Source: Planctomycetales bacterium (GTDB lineage: Bacteria; Planctomycetota; Planctomycetia; Pirellulales; UBA7805). From it: DNA of 14,116 bases. The DNA lies in assembly GCA_011772275.1 (NCBI GenBank), contig WVZU01000183.1, positions 1-14,116 of the forward strand, read 5' to 3'. Within the stretch, counting starts at the first letter, position 1; each line of letters starts with the position of its first letter. The notes beneath the pieces are model-generated. The model searched no databases. It was not told where the DNA came from and saw only the letters and a list, made by a program, of their open reading frames with translations. Positions 1-7,695 of the stretch are shown here, piece by piece. A program made the position numbers and the translations under genes.

Positions 1-81
1 GTCGGGCCCCACCGAAGGCTCCTGCAGATCGGTCTTGACGTTGCTCCCTCTGGCAAGGCAGCAGGTCGCATCCCATGGTTT

Positions 82-1008
82 TCAGCGGGATCTGGTTTTG
101 GCCAGCCCCATATCCTTCACGTAGCGGTCGGTGACGTCTTCAGAAATCATGTCGCGCGGTCGCTGGAAGTGGGATTCGTCCAGCACCGGGCCGAAGTGGA
201 TCTGGAAGAATTCAATGGCGCTGAAGGTAGGTTGTTGGGTGTTGCTCGCTGTCGCCGGCGCACTGCCCACATACTCAATCTTGGCTGGAAAGAGACTGTC
301 GTCGTACAGGTAGAGCACCACCTCGCGGGGAAGCCGTCCGCTCAATTGGCGGAAAAGCTTCGATACCTGCTCTTTTTCGGTGGGAGCGATCAGCTGCTGG
401 AGTCGGTCGGTTTTCCAGCGGCCGCGCGTGACCCAGAATGTCCGGTCGGCTTGGGTCGTTTGTGAGGCCGATGCGAACTGGAAGTTGTCCTGTAACCGCT
501 GCAATGTCTGGGACAGTCCCCCGGGAGCCGTGGCGTGGGAAAAGGTGCTCAGGCCCTCGGCCCGCGCATCGGCCGCCGCCGCACGGACGGCCGTCAGGTC
601 GACAACGGTCAGCTGCTGGTTGTCCAGTGTTTCGAGATAACGCCACCACTGGCGGCCGTTGCTGACGCTGATCATGACGTTTGGGGTAGCGGAGGTCGGG
701 ATCGACAATTCAAACCGAACCTGACGCTCGCCACCGCTCCCCTTCTGCAAATACCGCCCGGTTCCGAACAGCTCGTGTCCGAACAAGCGAACCCGCAGAC
801 GGACCCGCGCGGACACCGACGAGTGGTGCTGTAATCGATTGATAGCAGAGTCCAGCAGTACGTCTCCGCTGGCAGTGCTACCGGCCGAGTGGCTGGGAGC
901 TGGTGCCGGGGGGCTGGCATTTTGAGCGATCGCAGGGACAGGCCGGCAGGCGACCAGCATCGCGCAGGCCGCTGCCAGTCTGGGCAAGCAGCAAAAACTT
1001 TGCTTCAT
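82..1008 (-). CDS. Exported hypothetical protein, LolA-like (308 aa)
   Basis: The N-terminus is a clear export signal: Lys2, a hydrophobic stretch to about residue 27, a lipobox-like LVAC ending at Cys21, and an alternative signal peptidase I site after PAIA. It may be a lipoprotein or a soluble periplasmic protein. Residues about 50-110 (alternating polar and hydrophobic strands, VRLRVRLFGHELFGTGRY) and the following SNGRQWWRY segment resemble the beta-sheet and 'W-R-Y' part of LolA/LolB-type lipid-carrier folds and of planctomycete families of that shape. This is a fold-level impression without a family match, so substrate and role are unknown. The start at 1008 is the first ATG, directly followed by the signal peptide. 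Its Shine-Dalgarno site is weak (AAGACC). It is divergent from the operon beginning at 1220, with 211 bases between them that hold no obvious promoter I can defend. Confidence 0.75.
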   Translation of the reverse strand: MKQSFCCLPRLAAACAMLVACRPVPAIAQNASPPAPAPSHSAGSTASGDVLLDSAINRLQHHSSVSARVRLRVRLFGHELFGTGRYLQKGSGGERQVRFELSIPTSATPNVMISVSNGRQWWRYLETLDNQQLTVVDLTAVRAAAADARAEGLSTFSHATAPGGLSQTLQRLQDNFQFASASQTTQADRTFWVTRGRWKTDRLQQLIAPTEKEQVSKLFRQLSGRLPREVVLYLYDDSLFPAKIEYVGSAPATASNTQQPTFSAIEFFQIHFGPVLDESHFQRPRDMISEDVTDRYVKDMGLAKTRSR

Positions 1009-1219
1009 GTGCAGGTCTTGCCGATTTTTTCAAAGATAGTGGTTGTAACGAGCCGACCATTGATTGCGAGGCGCGTTGTCGGCGCGCTCGGTGCCTGAGG
1101 AGTTTGGCATTTTAGGGGGGCCGGCAAAGCTGGTCCACGTCAGTTTGCCCTCGGTCGCTCGCCTCCGCCGCGACGCCGTGGGAGTGTGCAGTCAAGCTGG
1201 ACGAAAAAAGGAAACACTT

Positions 1220-2404
1220 ATGACAGTTCAAAAGCTTTGCATGGTTCTGCTCTGCACCGCCACAGCATGGAGCGCCGTTGGTTGTCACCGACAGCATGTC
1301 AACAATTTGCCGCCTGCCAAAATGTTGATGGAACCGGGCCCGGGTGTCGGCGGGCCGGGACCTGGTGTCATGCTGTCCGGATTTCCCGGTGGCATGCCGG
1401 GTGGCATGCCGCCTGGCGGCATACCGGCGGGGGTTGTGGCGGCTGCTGGTGGGCCTGGGAGCGCGGCGGTTTCCCAATTGGCGTTTACGGGTCCCCAAGG
1501 CCTCCGCGTCAGCTGGGATACTTCGGGCCAGGGCTTTTTCGATTCCGAACCTCTGGTAGCGCCGGGACGCCAGAATTTCAGCCAGGGTGCCATCTACCGA
1601 GTAAAGTTGACCAATGTGCCGGGCCGCCCCGGGGAAGAATACTATCCCACCGTCGAAGTCGCGCCGCGGACTCCACGGACCGAAGCCTACCTGGCACACA
1701 ATGCGGTGCCGATCCAGTTCACGGCCACCGACTTTGACCAGGTACAGTCCGGCAATTTCGTGACGAAAGTCATTTATCTACCCGATCCGGAATATCAGGA
1801 GCTGGCGCTGGCGGCGATCGAAACGCTGGTCAGCACACGACTCGACCCCGGCGTTGATCCGATTCGCGAAGCGGACCGGCGTGGTTCGATCCTGGCCATC
1901 ATCCGCCTGGGTAACAAAGACTTGAATTTGCCGAGTCCGATGCCCGAAGACGTCGGCGCTGTGCAACCGGTCAGCTTCGAGAGTGGGGTTGCCGAAACAG
2001 ACGCGACGGGCCAGTTGGTGGGTGGAATGATAAGCGGCCCAGCGGTGGGGAACACGGGACTGCCCAGTCCGCATCCAACGATGGGGCTATCTCCGGCCCA
2101 CGTGGCGGGTGTGACGGCCCCGCAGTATGGGATGCCGATGTCCGGCACGCCGATTGGGCTGCCGGGGCCACCCCACGTGCCGCTGGGCATCCCCGCGGGG
2201 TTACAAAAGCATGTGATACAGAACAAGACACGTGTCCAGATGCCACAACCGACCAAGAAGATGCACATTGGGGTCGAGCAGAAACCGGGATACAGCTATC
2301 CGAAACCTCCCAACCGTGTCCAGATTGTCGAAGAGGCTTCACGCGACAAGCACGGTCCGGTCCGCCAGCCCGTCTGGGATATGTTCCAGTGGATCAAACA
2401 TTAG
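1220..2404 (+). CDS. Exported lipoprotein, paralogue A of the envelope operon (394 aa)
   Basis: I start it at ATG 1220 rather than at any upstream codon, because an AAAAAAGGAAA ribosome site precedes it and the protein then begins with a proper lipoprotein signal: MTVQK, a hydrophobic core, and the lipobox AVGC with Cys22. Residues about 38-80 are low complexity and rich in Gly, Pro and Met (PGPGV repeats, GGMPGGMPPGG). Residues about 94-235 form a domain shared with the next gene: both have a G-x-x-V-S strand, a YR-V/F-K turn, GEE-x-(Y/F)PTVEV, VTKVIYLPDP against VTRVIYLEDP, and ILAIIRLG against VAILRLG. The C-terminal third is Pro/Gly-rich, then basic. I know no characterised member. It is the first gene of a three-gene operon, 72 bases before the next. 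Anchoring in the cell envelope is inferred from the lipobox. Confidence 0.85.
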   Translation: MTVQKLCMVLLCTATAWSAVGCHRQHVNNLPPAKMLMEPGPGVGGPGPGVMLSGFPGGMPGGMPPGGIPAGVVAAAGGPGSAAVSQLAFTGPQGLRVSWDTSGQGFFDSEPLVAPGRQNFSQGAIYRVKLTNVPGRPGEEYYPTVEVAPRTPRTEAYLAHNAVPIQFTATDFDQVQSGNFVTKVIYLPDPEYQELALAAIETLVSTRLDPGVDPIREADRRGSILAIIRLGNKDLNLPSPMPEDVGAVQPVSFESGVAETDATGQLVGGMISGPAVGNTGLPSPHPTMGLSPAHVAGVTAPQYGMPMSGTPIGLPGPPHVPLGIPAGLQKHVIQNKTRVQMPQPTKKMHIGVEQKPGYSYPKPPNRVQIVEEASRDKHGPVRQPVWDMFQWIKH

Positions 2405-2476
2405 CACCGTACGCTTTGCGACGCTTCCCGACCACCTGCTCGATCGTCACAAGAAAAGTGCCATACAACGATATCC

Positions 2477-3544
2477 ATGGCAATGGTCCCAATGCTCCGC
2501 TTTCCGGCAGTTGCGCATGCGGTTTGTCGGCGTCACGTCGCCGGCAGGATCTCAATGGCGGTGCTGTTTTGGCTGAGCGCCTGGCAGTCGCTCGACGCTG
2601 AGGTGCCCCAGCGGCACTACCGCCATTCGGGTGACATGCCACCGGGAGCGATTGGCCGCTCGCAACTGCAGCGGGGCGGGCCATTACCTGGATATTTTCA
2701 GCCGGTGCAAATTACCGCCCCGCCGGGTGTCCAGGTATCGCTGGCGGTAGACGGTGCCTTCGAGTCGCCGCGGCAAGCGCCGCGGACGGTCGGTCTGTTG
2801 ATCGGGCAGGTTTATCGTTTCAAGGTAAGCCGGATCCCCTTGCAGTCGGGAGAAGAAGTTTTTCCCACGGTGGAGGTTATCGACCGGCTGTATCCGCCCC
2901 CCGGCAAGGAGCAGCTGTTTCCTATTCCGGTGCAATTGACCCAAGCGGAATTGAATATCGCACTCAGCGGCAAACTGGTGACGCGCGTCATCTACCTGGA
3001 AGATCCAACCCGTGCCTTGCCGATCCGTGAACGGGAGGGTTTTACGAGCTGGTTCGAAGCCGCTCAGGGTGACGATCCGCTGCAGATTGCCGATCTGCTG
3101 GGACGGCCGGTCGCCATCCTCCGGCTGGGAGCTCGGCTGCCCGGCCGCCTCGGTCCCGACCCGCATTTCTTGTATGGCAGTCCACCTTTTGCGGAGTATG
3201 CCAGCAATGTCGCGCTGCAAAGGGAGGTGGCCGACCTGCCGCCGGCGGCTCTGCCTGGCACCGATGGATCGGCATTAGGGGCGGACGGAGGTTTTCCCAA
3301 AGGCTGGTCGGAGGCAGCTCCCGAGTGGTTGCCGGTCGGTCCCCAACCTCACATGCTGCGGCAGGAGGTGGAGGTTCGGCAGCGAGGGCCGCGTTTTGCA
3401 TCGGCGGAAGACGGGGGCGAAACGAGCGAGGGGGGAATGTTGGGGCCGCCCGCGGCGCCCACGCCGGCAGATTTCTCGCAGCTGCCCGTCCCCGGACCGG
3501 TTGCGGAAGTTGACGATACCCCGCCGCAGAGGACCAAACAATGA
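2477..3544 (+). CDS. Exported protein, paralogue B of the envelope operon (355 aa)
   Basis: Residues about 80-222 are homologous to the domain of the preceding protein (GVQVSLAVDG, YRFKVSRI, GEEVFPTVEV, VTRVIYLEDP, AILRLG), so the two genes are probably an old tandem duplication. The N-terminus has a basic stretch (CRRHVAGR) followed by a hydrophobic core AVLFWLSAW and a likely signal cleavage near SLDA, so the protein is expected to be exported. The C-terminal 130 residues are Pro/Gly/Ala-rich and probably disordered. Two starts are possible: ATG 2477 keeps the basic n-region of the signal but lacks a ribosome site, while ATG 2555 has AGGA five bases upstream but a very short signal. I keep 2477. 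Its stop codon overlaps the next start (ATGA at 3541-3544), which indicates translational coupling. The function is not known. Confidence 0.82.
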   Translation: MAMVPMLRFPAVAHAVCRRHVAGRISMAVLFWLSAWQSLDAEVPQRHYRHSGDMPPGAIGRSQLQRGGPLPGYFQPVQITAPPGVQVSLAVDGAFESPRQAPRTVGLLIGQVYRFKVSRIPLQSGEEVFPTVEVIDRLYPPPGKEQLFPIPVQLTQAELNIALSGKLVTRVIYLEDPTRALPIREREGFTSWFEAAQGDDPLQIADLLGRPVAILRLGARLPGRLGPDPHFLYGSPPFAEYASNVALQREVADLPPAALPGTDGSALGADGGFPKGWSEAAPEWLPVGPQPHMLRQEVEVRQRGPRFASAEDGGETSEGGMLGPPAAPTPADFSQLPVPGPVAEVDDTPPQRTKQ

Positions 3545-4734
3545 ACGCCTCAGACCGCTACGACGTGTCGCCGGCCTGGCCGCGCTGTTGGCGCTGGACC
3601 GTGATTGCCGCTGGTACACTCATCTTGTGTTCCTGCAGCGCCCTTCCGCGCGGGGATCCAAGCAGCAAGCGGGTTGCTCGAACTTCCCCGCCCCGTCCCT
3701 CGGCCGCCGCAGAAAATGGCGTCGGCCCCCCTACGTTGCCACAGGTCGCCTGGACGGGGGTGGCAGACAGCGAAATGGCGGACCAGCCAGCCCAACCCTG
3801 GGCTCCACCCGGTATCGCTCGACCCTGGCCGCGTGACGAATACCTGCACGATGGCGGTGATCGACGCGTGCCGGCACGTGTCCAGCCCGACTGGCAAATT
3901 CGAGGGCTGGATACCGAAGACACGATCGCTCATTTTGACACACTGGACGGCCGCACGCTGGTGGAAGCGAGCAACCGAGTGCATATTTACGCGCCGCGTT
4001 TCGGTGCGGTTCGTAAAGTAGTCGGCGTGGACGGCTTCGAAATCAAGGAAGGCCTGGTTCGTTACGACGTGCCGCTCGAAGTCCAGGTCGATGACAAAGT
4101 GTTGGAGCCCGCCACGACAGCCCAACATGTTCAGGCAGGTAAGCAGGAGAACGCCAAGCGGGTTCGCAATCGGCAGCGCAACCAGCCGGGCCTGGTGGCG
4201 GCCAACAACCATGGCCTGCTGGGTTTGGAAAATCGCGAAAAACTGTTGTATCACCGGCGTGACCAGAACGACGATACGTTCCATTACGCGGCCGAACCGC
4301 TGTTAGCGATGCGGATCCAGGATGCGATTCACTGGACTGCGGACCAAGGTGTTCAGGTGGTGCTAGACGATCGGATGGCCGTGCTTGCCAGCGGCAACGC
4401 CAAGGCCCAGGCAACTTATGCCATCCACCACGAAGGCACTCCCCGCTTGAAGATCGTCAAAACGGCCTCCACCGATTTTGCTGAACCAGGCACGCTGGTT
4501 GAGTTTATACTTGAATTTCAGAATGTTGGCACCGAGCCGATCGGCAACGTCACGATCGTGGACAACCTGACCACTCGGTTGGAATATGTCTCGCACAGCC
4601 AGCGCTGTTCGCGGAAGGCCGACTTCTTGACCGAACCCAACGAGGGGGACTCCCTGGTGTTGCGCTGGGAAATCGTGGACCCCTTGCCCGTGGGCCAGGG
4701 GGGCACGATCCAATTCCAGTGCCGCGTCCGTTAG
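3541..4734 (+). CDS. DUF11-domain lipoprotein, OmcB-like C-terminus (397 aa)
   Basis: After a short N-region, residues 20-32 form a hydrophobic signal with the lipobox-like sequence LCSC (Cys32), suggesting a lipid-anchored envelope protein. Residues 40-100 are a Pro/Ala-rich linker. Residues about 110-290 are a mixed domain that I do not recognise. Residues 301-397 read as a single DUF11 domain (the conserved repeat of Chlamydia OmcB and many surface proteins): PRLKIVKTAS, then an EFILEFQNVGTEPIGNVTIVD core, then a strand pair around LVLRWEIVDPLPVGQGG. DUF11 domains are immunoglobulin-like and structural; the rest is inference. Start ATG 3541 is preceded by AGAGGA at 3528-3533 and overlaps the stop of the upstream gene by 4 bases. 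Two isolated Cys (356 and 394) lie in the DUF11 domain and could form a disulfide. Confidence 0.85.
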   Translation: MNASDRYDVSPAWPRCWRWTVIAAGTLILCSCSALPRGDPSSKRVARTSPPRPSAAAENGVGPPTLPQVAWTGVADSEMADQPAQPWAPPGIARPWPRDEYLHDGGDRRVPARVQPDWQIRGLDTEDTIAHFDTLDGRTLVEASNRVHIYAPRFGAVRKVVGVDGFEIKEGLVRYDVPLEVQVDDKVLEPATTAQHVQAGKQENAKRVRNRQRNQPGLVAANNHGLLGLENREKLLYHRRDQNDDTFHYAAEPLLAMRIQDAIHWTADQGVQVVLDDRMAVLASGNAKAQATYAIHHEGTPRLKIVKTASTDFAEPGTLVEFILEFQNVGTEPIGNVTIVDNLTTRLEYVSHSQRCSRKADFLTEPNEGDSLVLRWEIVDPLPVGQGGTIQFQCRVR

Positions 4735-4839
4735 TGAGGTCCTCCCAACAAAACCGCCCCCCCTCCCCCTCTAGCCCCCCATCCCGTTCCCTGGATGAGC
4801 GGCCTGGTCGTCAACCGCCAAGGGGCGATAAGAAAAATT

Positions 4840-4857
4840 CTGGGGCGCCAGCCCCAG
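4840..4857. repeat. GC-rich hairpin, terminator-like on the minus strand
   Basis: CTGGGGC (4840-4846) and GCCCCAG (4851-4857) form a perfect 7-bp stem with a GCCA loop. Read on the minus strand the stem is followed by GAATTTTTCTT, the layout of an intrinsic terminator. On the plus strand, which carries both neighbouring genes, no T-run follows. It sits in the 287-base gap between the DUF11 gene and the mutase-like gene. No minus-strand gene upstream needs it, so it may instead be a dispersed palindrome. Confidence 0.4.
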
Positions 4858-5021
4858 GTTGGGGATGCGGCAGGAAGATCGAGCGGCCAAGCGACGGCAG
4901 ACGCTTCAACGGGATGGGGGCTGGCCGGGCGGCCGTGTGGCCAACGAGCTTGACGCGGTGACCCGGCTTGGCCTACAGTCCGTGGCTTTTCCACCAGCTG
5001 GATCGAACCAACGGCTCTGGC

Positions 5022-6287
5022 GTGAATCAGCCACCCCCCCTGCCCTACCAATGTCCGGGCCAGTCCCAGCCGATTAGCAAAGCGGTGCACCTGGGCCGTC
5101 TGGCGCGATTTTATCCCGCCTGCGGCAGCTGTCCCCATCGCGACGACACAGCGACCCTCTCGCCCCGGCAGGTCTCGCAGTTGCGGGACGTTTATCAGCG
5201 GCAAGCGCGGGCGACATTGTTTTTCGAGGAGGGGGTGAGCGGAACCTACCTGGATGATCTGCGGCCCGGAGACGTTCGCCAGCTGGCGGTGGCTCATGGC
5301 CTTTTTATCCGGGGGCAGCAGAACGCGGAATGGGATTATCCGCGGGTTGTGATTGCCAGCGACGGCCGACCTCTGACCGCGGACTTGCTGGCCGCAGTCA
5401 GCGAGGGACTGCGATTTGCCGGTTGCGCGGTCGTTGACATTGGCTATGCCACCGCCCCCTGCCTTGTATTTGCGATGGACCACCTCAAGGCGGTAGGTGG
5501 CCTGTATGTGGGGAATGTGCGGGGTGGGCCGGGGGAGGTGAGCCTGAAATTTTGGGGTGGACAGGCGCGGCCACTGTCGGCTGGAGGGGATCTCGACCAA
5601 CTGGAAAGGATGCTCGCGGCGCCCCTGAGCCGACCGATACGACGCTACGGCAGCTTGCGGCGCTTTCGAGCGGATGTGGCGTACCTGGCCTGCCTGCACA
5701 AATATTTTCACGCGCTGCGACCTTTGCGGATCGTGGTCAGCACGGGAAATGCTCAGCTGCTCAACTACCTGCAACAGCTCGGCGCAACGGTTGCCTGTGA
5801 AATGATCCCGCTGCCGGGCTACGTGGCCAGCGACCAGGTTGGGGAAACGCTTGCTGAAAAAGTGGTAGCCGCCAAGGCACATGTCGGCATCTGGATCGAT
5901 GGCGATGGCGAGGCCTGTCGGCTGGTGGACGAAGGGGGCCGAGCCGTAACAGGGGAAACGACGTTACAGTTGCTGAGCCCGTTGCTGATTGCCGAACAAC
6001 GGCAAGCGGCCGTTGCCGTGGCTAATAGTTGCTCGGCCGCCACCGAAGAAGCCATTCGGCAAAGCGGCGCGACCGTCCATCGCTGCGACGGTTCTCGAGC
6101 AGAGATGCATCGGGTGTTGAGCGACCGGGAGGGGGTTGTCGGTGCCGATGGGGAGGGGCGGTTCTGGTTCCACGATCACCTGCCGTCGGCCGATGCGCTC
6201 AAAGCCCTGGCCGTTCTGCTGAATGTGCTCAGCCAGGGAGATCAGGATTTGTCCCAACGGGCCACTGCCGTTGAGGTGGTGCGCTAA
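5022..6287 (+). CDS. Phosphohexomutase-like protein, probable pseudoenzyme (421 aa)
   Basis: Residues about 106-300 follow the alpha-D-phosphohexomutase (phosphomannomutase/phosphoglucomutase) fold: VVIASDGRPLTADLLAAVSEG, then FAGCAVVDIGYATAP, then GGLYVG..KFWGG. The active parts are altered. The catalytic T-A-S-H-N-P loop is replaced by LYVGNVRGGP (161-170), so the phospho-accepting serine is gone. The metal loop reads D293-G-D295-G-E297 without the usual third Asp and Arg. The sugar-binding G-E-x-S-G-H is reduced to GEGRFW (377-382). The C-terminal R-x-S-G-T-E-P phosphate domain is missing. The N-terminus has Cys11, Cys34, Cys37 and His39, a possible metal site. GTG 5022 is chosen because it starts just before the Cys cluster; TTG 4968 would add 18 unlikely residues. 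Both starts have weak ribosome sites. A regulatory or binding role is inferred. Confidence 0.8.
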   Translation: MNQPPPLPYQCPGQSQPISKAVHLGRLARFYPACGSCPHRDDTATLSPRQVSQLRDVYQRQARATLFFEEGVSGTYLDDLRPGDVRQLAVAHGLFIRGQQNAEWDYPRVVIASDGRPLTADLLAAVSEGLRFAGCAVVDIGYATAPCLVFAMDHLKAVGGLYVGNVRGGPGEVSLKFWGGQARPLSAGGDLDQLERMLAAPLSRPIRRYGSLRRFRADVAYLACLHKYFHALRPLRIVVSTGNAQLLNYLQQLGATVACEMIPLPGYVASDQVGETLAEKVVAAKAHVGIWIDGDGEACRLVDEGGRAVTGETTLQLLSPLLIAEQRQAAVAVANSCSAATEEAIRQSGATVHRCDGSRAEMHRVLSDREGVVGADGEGRFWFHDHLPSADALKALAVLLNVLSQGDQDLSQRATAVEVVR

Positions 6288-6368
6288 TTGCCCGTTTTGC
6301 GGTACAATTCACCAGAATGCACAGGCCAAAGCACAAAAGCCGCAGACAGCATTCGTCCTTGAACATTA

Positions 6369-6498
6369 GTAACACTTTAGCCGACTGGCGGCGCGGCCTG
6401 ATGTAGCCGAATTCGTGAGAATTCGGATCGTCTAGGCGTTAACCAAGGCAAGCTACTGAAGTCTCACGATTTCAGCTACCATTCGGCCAAAGTGTTAC
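6369..6498 (+). mobile_element. MITE-like element, copy A (130 bp)
   Basis: The element is bounded by imperfect 16-bp terminal inverted repeats: GTAACACTTTAGCCGA at 6369-6384 and TCGGCCAAAGTGTTAC at 6483-6498 (15 of 16 match). It has an internal palindrome, CCGAATTC-GTGA-GAATTCGG at 6407-6426. It is matched, reversed and without gaps, by copy B at 8040-8169 with 115 of 130 identical bases (counted by eye). No ORF is present and no target duplication is evident. It ends 35 bases before the aminotransferase start, so it forms most of that gene's 5' region. Confidence 0.8.
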
Positions 6499-6533
6499 GA
6501 GCATGTTTTCTTGACCACTGAGCACCACCTGTC

Positions 6534-7649
6534 ATGTCATCATCGCAGCTTGCCGCGCGTACCACGTCCTTTGATAGCTCGGGTATCCGCAAGGTCTTTG
6601 ACCTGGCGGCTCAACTGACCGAGCCAATTAACCTTTCTATCGGCCAGCCCGATTTCCCGGTGCCGCAGGCCGTGCAGGATGCCGCCATCGAGGCGATCCG
6701 TAGCGGCAGAAATGGATACACGGTAACGCAAGGTATCGCGCCGTTGCGGGAAAGGTTGCAGCAGCGGATCGAGCAAAAGTTTGGACATGGCGACCGCCAG
6801 ATGCTGATCACCTCGGGGACCAGTGGCGGGCTCGTGCTGGCCGTCCTGGCCCTGGTCGATGCGGGTGACGAGGTCATTGTGTTTGACCCGTACTTCGTGA
6901 TGTACGAACCGCTGGTCAGCCTGGTCGGAGGTAAGTGCGTGCTGGTGGATACCTATCCCGATTTTCGTGTCGATCCGGGAAAGGTCAAAGCGGCGCTGAC
7001 GCCGCAAACAAAGTTGATTCTGTTCAACAGCCCGGCCAACCCGACCGGGATCGTGGCCGGGGAGGACGAGGTTCGGCAGCTGGCACAGCTGGCCGCGGAT
7101 CACGGTGTAGTTCTGTTGAGCGACGAGATTTACAGTTCGTTCAGTTACGACGGGCCGGTGGTGTCGCCGGCTGCGTTCAACGACCAGACCCTGGTGCTGG
7201 ACGGTTTCTCGAAATCGCACGCGGTGACTGGCTGGCGGCTGGGCTATGCACATGGTCCGGCTGAGATTATCGAGGCGATGACGAAGCTGCAACAGTACAC
7301 CTTTGTTTGCGCTCCCCAACCGGCGCAATGGGCGGGAGTGGCGGCCCTGGACGTGGATATGGCCGCGGCCCAGGACATCTATCGGCGGAAACGGGACCTG
7401 CTGGTGAACGGGCTGGCGGACCGCTTCGAGATCGCACACCCTGGCGGTGCATTTTACGTGTTTCCCCGGGTACCCTGGGGGACAGCTGAGGAATTCGTGT
7501 CGCGAGCGATCGAAAACAATTTACTGATCATTCCCGGAAAGGTTTTCAGCCGGCAGGATACTCACTTTCGCCTTTCCTACGCGGCAGCGGATGAGGTGAT
7601 CGAGCGGGGCATCGAGGTGCTGAACCGGCTTGCCGGTGAGGGTCCTTGA
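6534..7649 (+). CDS. Class I/II pyridoxal-phosphate aminotransferase (371 aa)
   Basis: This is a full-length fold-type I aminotransferase of the AspC-like subgroup. Landmarks are all present: the N-terminal LSIGQPDF (34-41), the phosphate-binding turn TSGTSGG (93-99), aromatic Tyr120 in FDPYF, N-S-P-A-N-P-T-G (165-172) with Asn169, SDEIY (196-200) with Asp197 for the pyridine nitrogen, the Schiff-base Lys227 in GFSKSHAVTGWRLGY with Arg235, and Arg346 in FRLSY for the substrate carboxylate. It transfers an amino group between an amino acid and a 2-oxo acid, with cytosolic location expected. The specific substrate cannot be read from sequence. ATG 6534 gives the usual family N-terminus, though no Shine-Dalgarno site precedes it. 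The gene stands alone, flanked on both sides by inverted copies of the 130-bp repeat. Confidence 0.93.
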   Translation: MSSSQLAARTTSFDSSGIRKVFDLAAQLTEPINLSIGQPDFPVPQAVQDAAIEAIRSGRNGYTVTQGIAPLRERLQQRIEQKFGHGDRQMLITSGTSGGLVLAVLALVDAGDEVIVFDPYFVMYEPLVSLVGGKCVLVDTYPDFRVDPGKVKAALTPQTKLILFNSPANPTGIVAGEDEVRQLAQLAADHGVVLLSDEIYSSFSYDGPVVSPAAFNDQTLVLDGFSKSHAVTGWRLGYAHGPAEIIEAMTKLQQYTFVCAPQPAQWAGVAALDVDMAAAQDIYRRKRDLLVNGLADRFEIAHPGGAFYVFPRVPWGTAEEFVSRAIENNLLIIPGKVFSRQDTHFRLSYAAADEVIERGIEVLNRLAGEGP

Positions 7650-7695
7650 GCGAATGTGTTGCAATGGATTTTTGACCTCACCCCCTTTTTAAGGT

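Noticed and set aside
1..76. Minus-strand reading frame entering from the left edge, starting at ATG 76
   Set aside because: Only about 25 codons are visible, with no ribosome site and no recognisable motif. A GAGGGAG site at about 48-54 has no proper start codon after it.
4731..5882. 383-codon minus-strand ORF
   Set aside because: It is antisense to the mutase-like gene, lacks a motif or signal, and its composition is typical of shadow frames in GC-rich DNA.
6288..6310. Promoter (TTGCCC ... TACAAT) for the aminotransferase gene
   Set aside because: The -10-like TACAAT is good, but the spacing to TTGCCC is only 9 bases, too short for a sigma-70 promoter.
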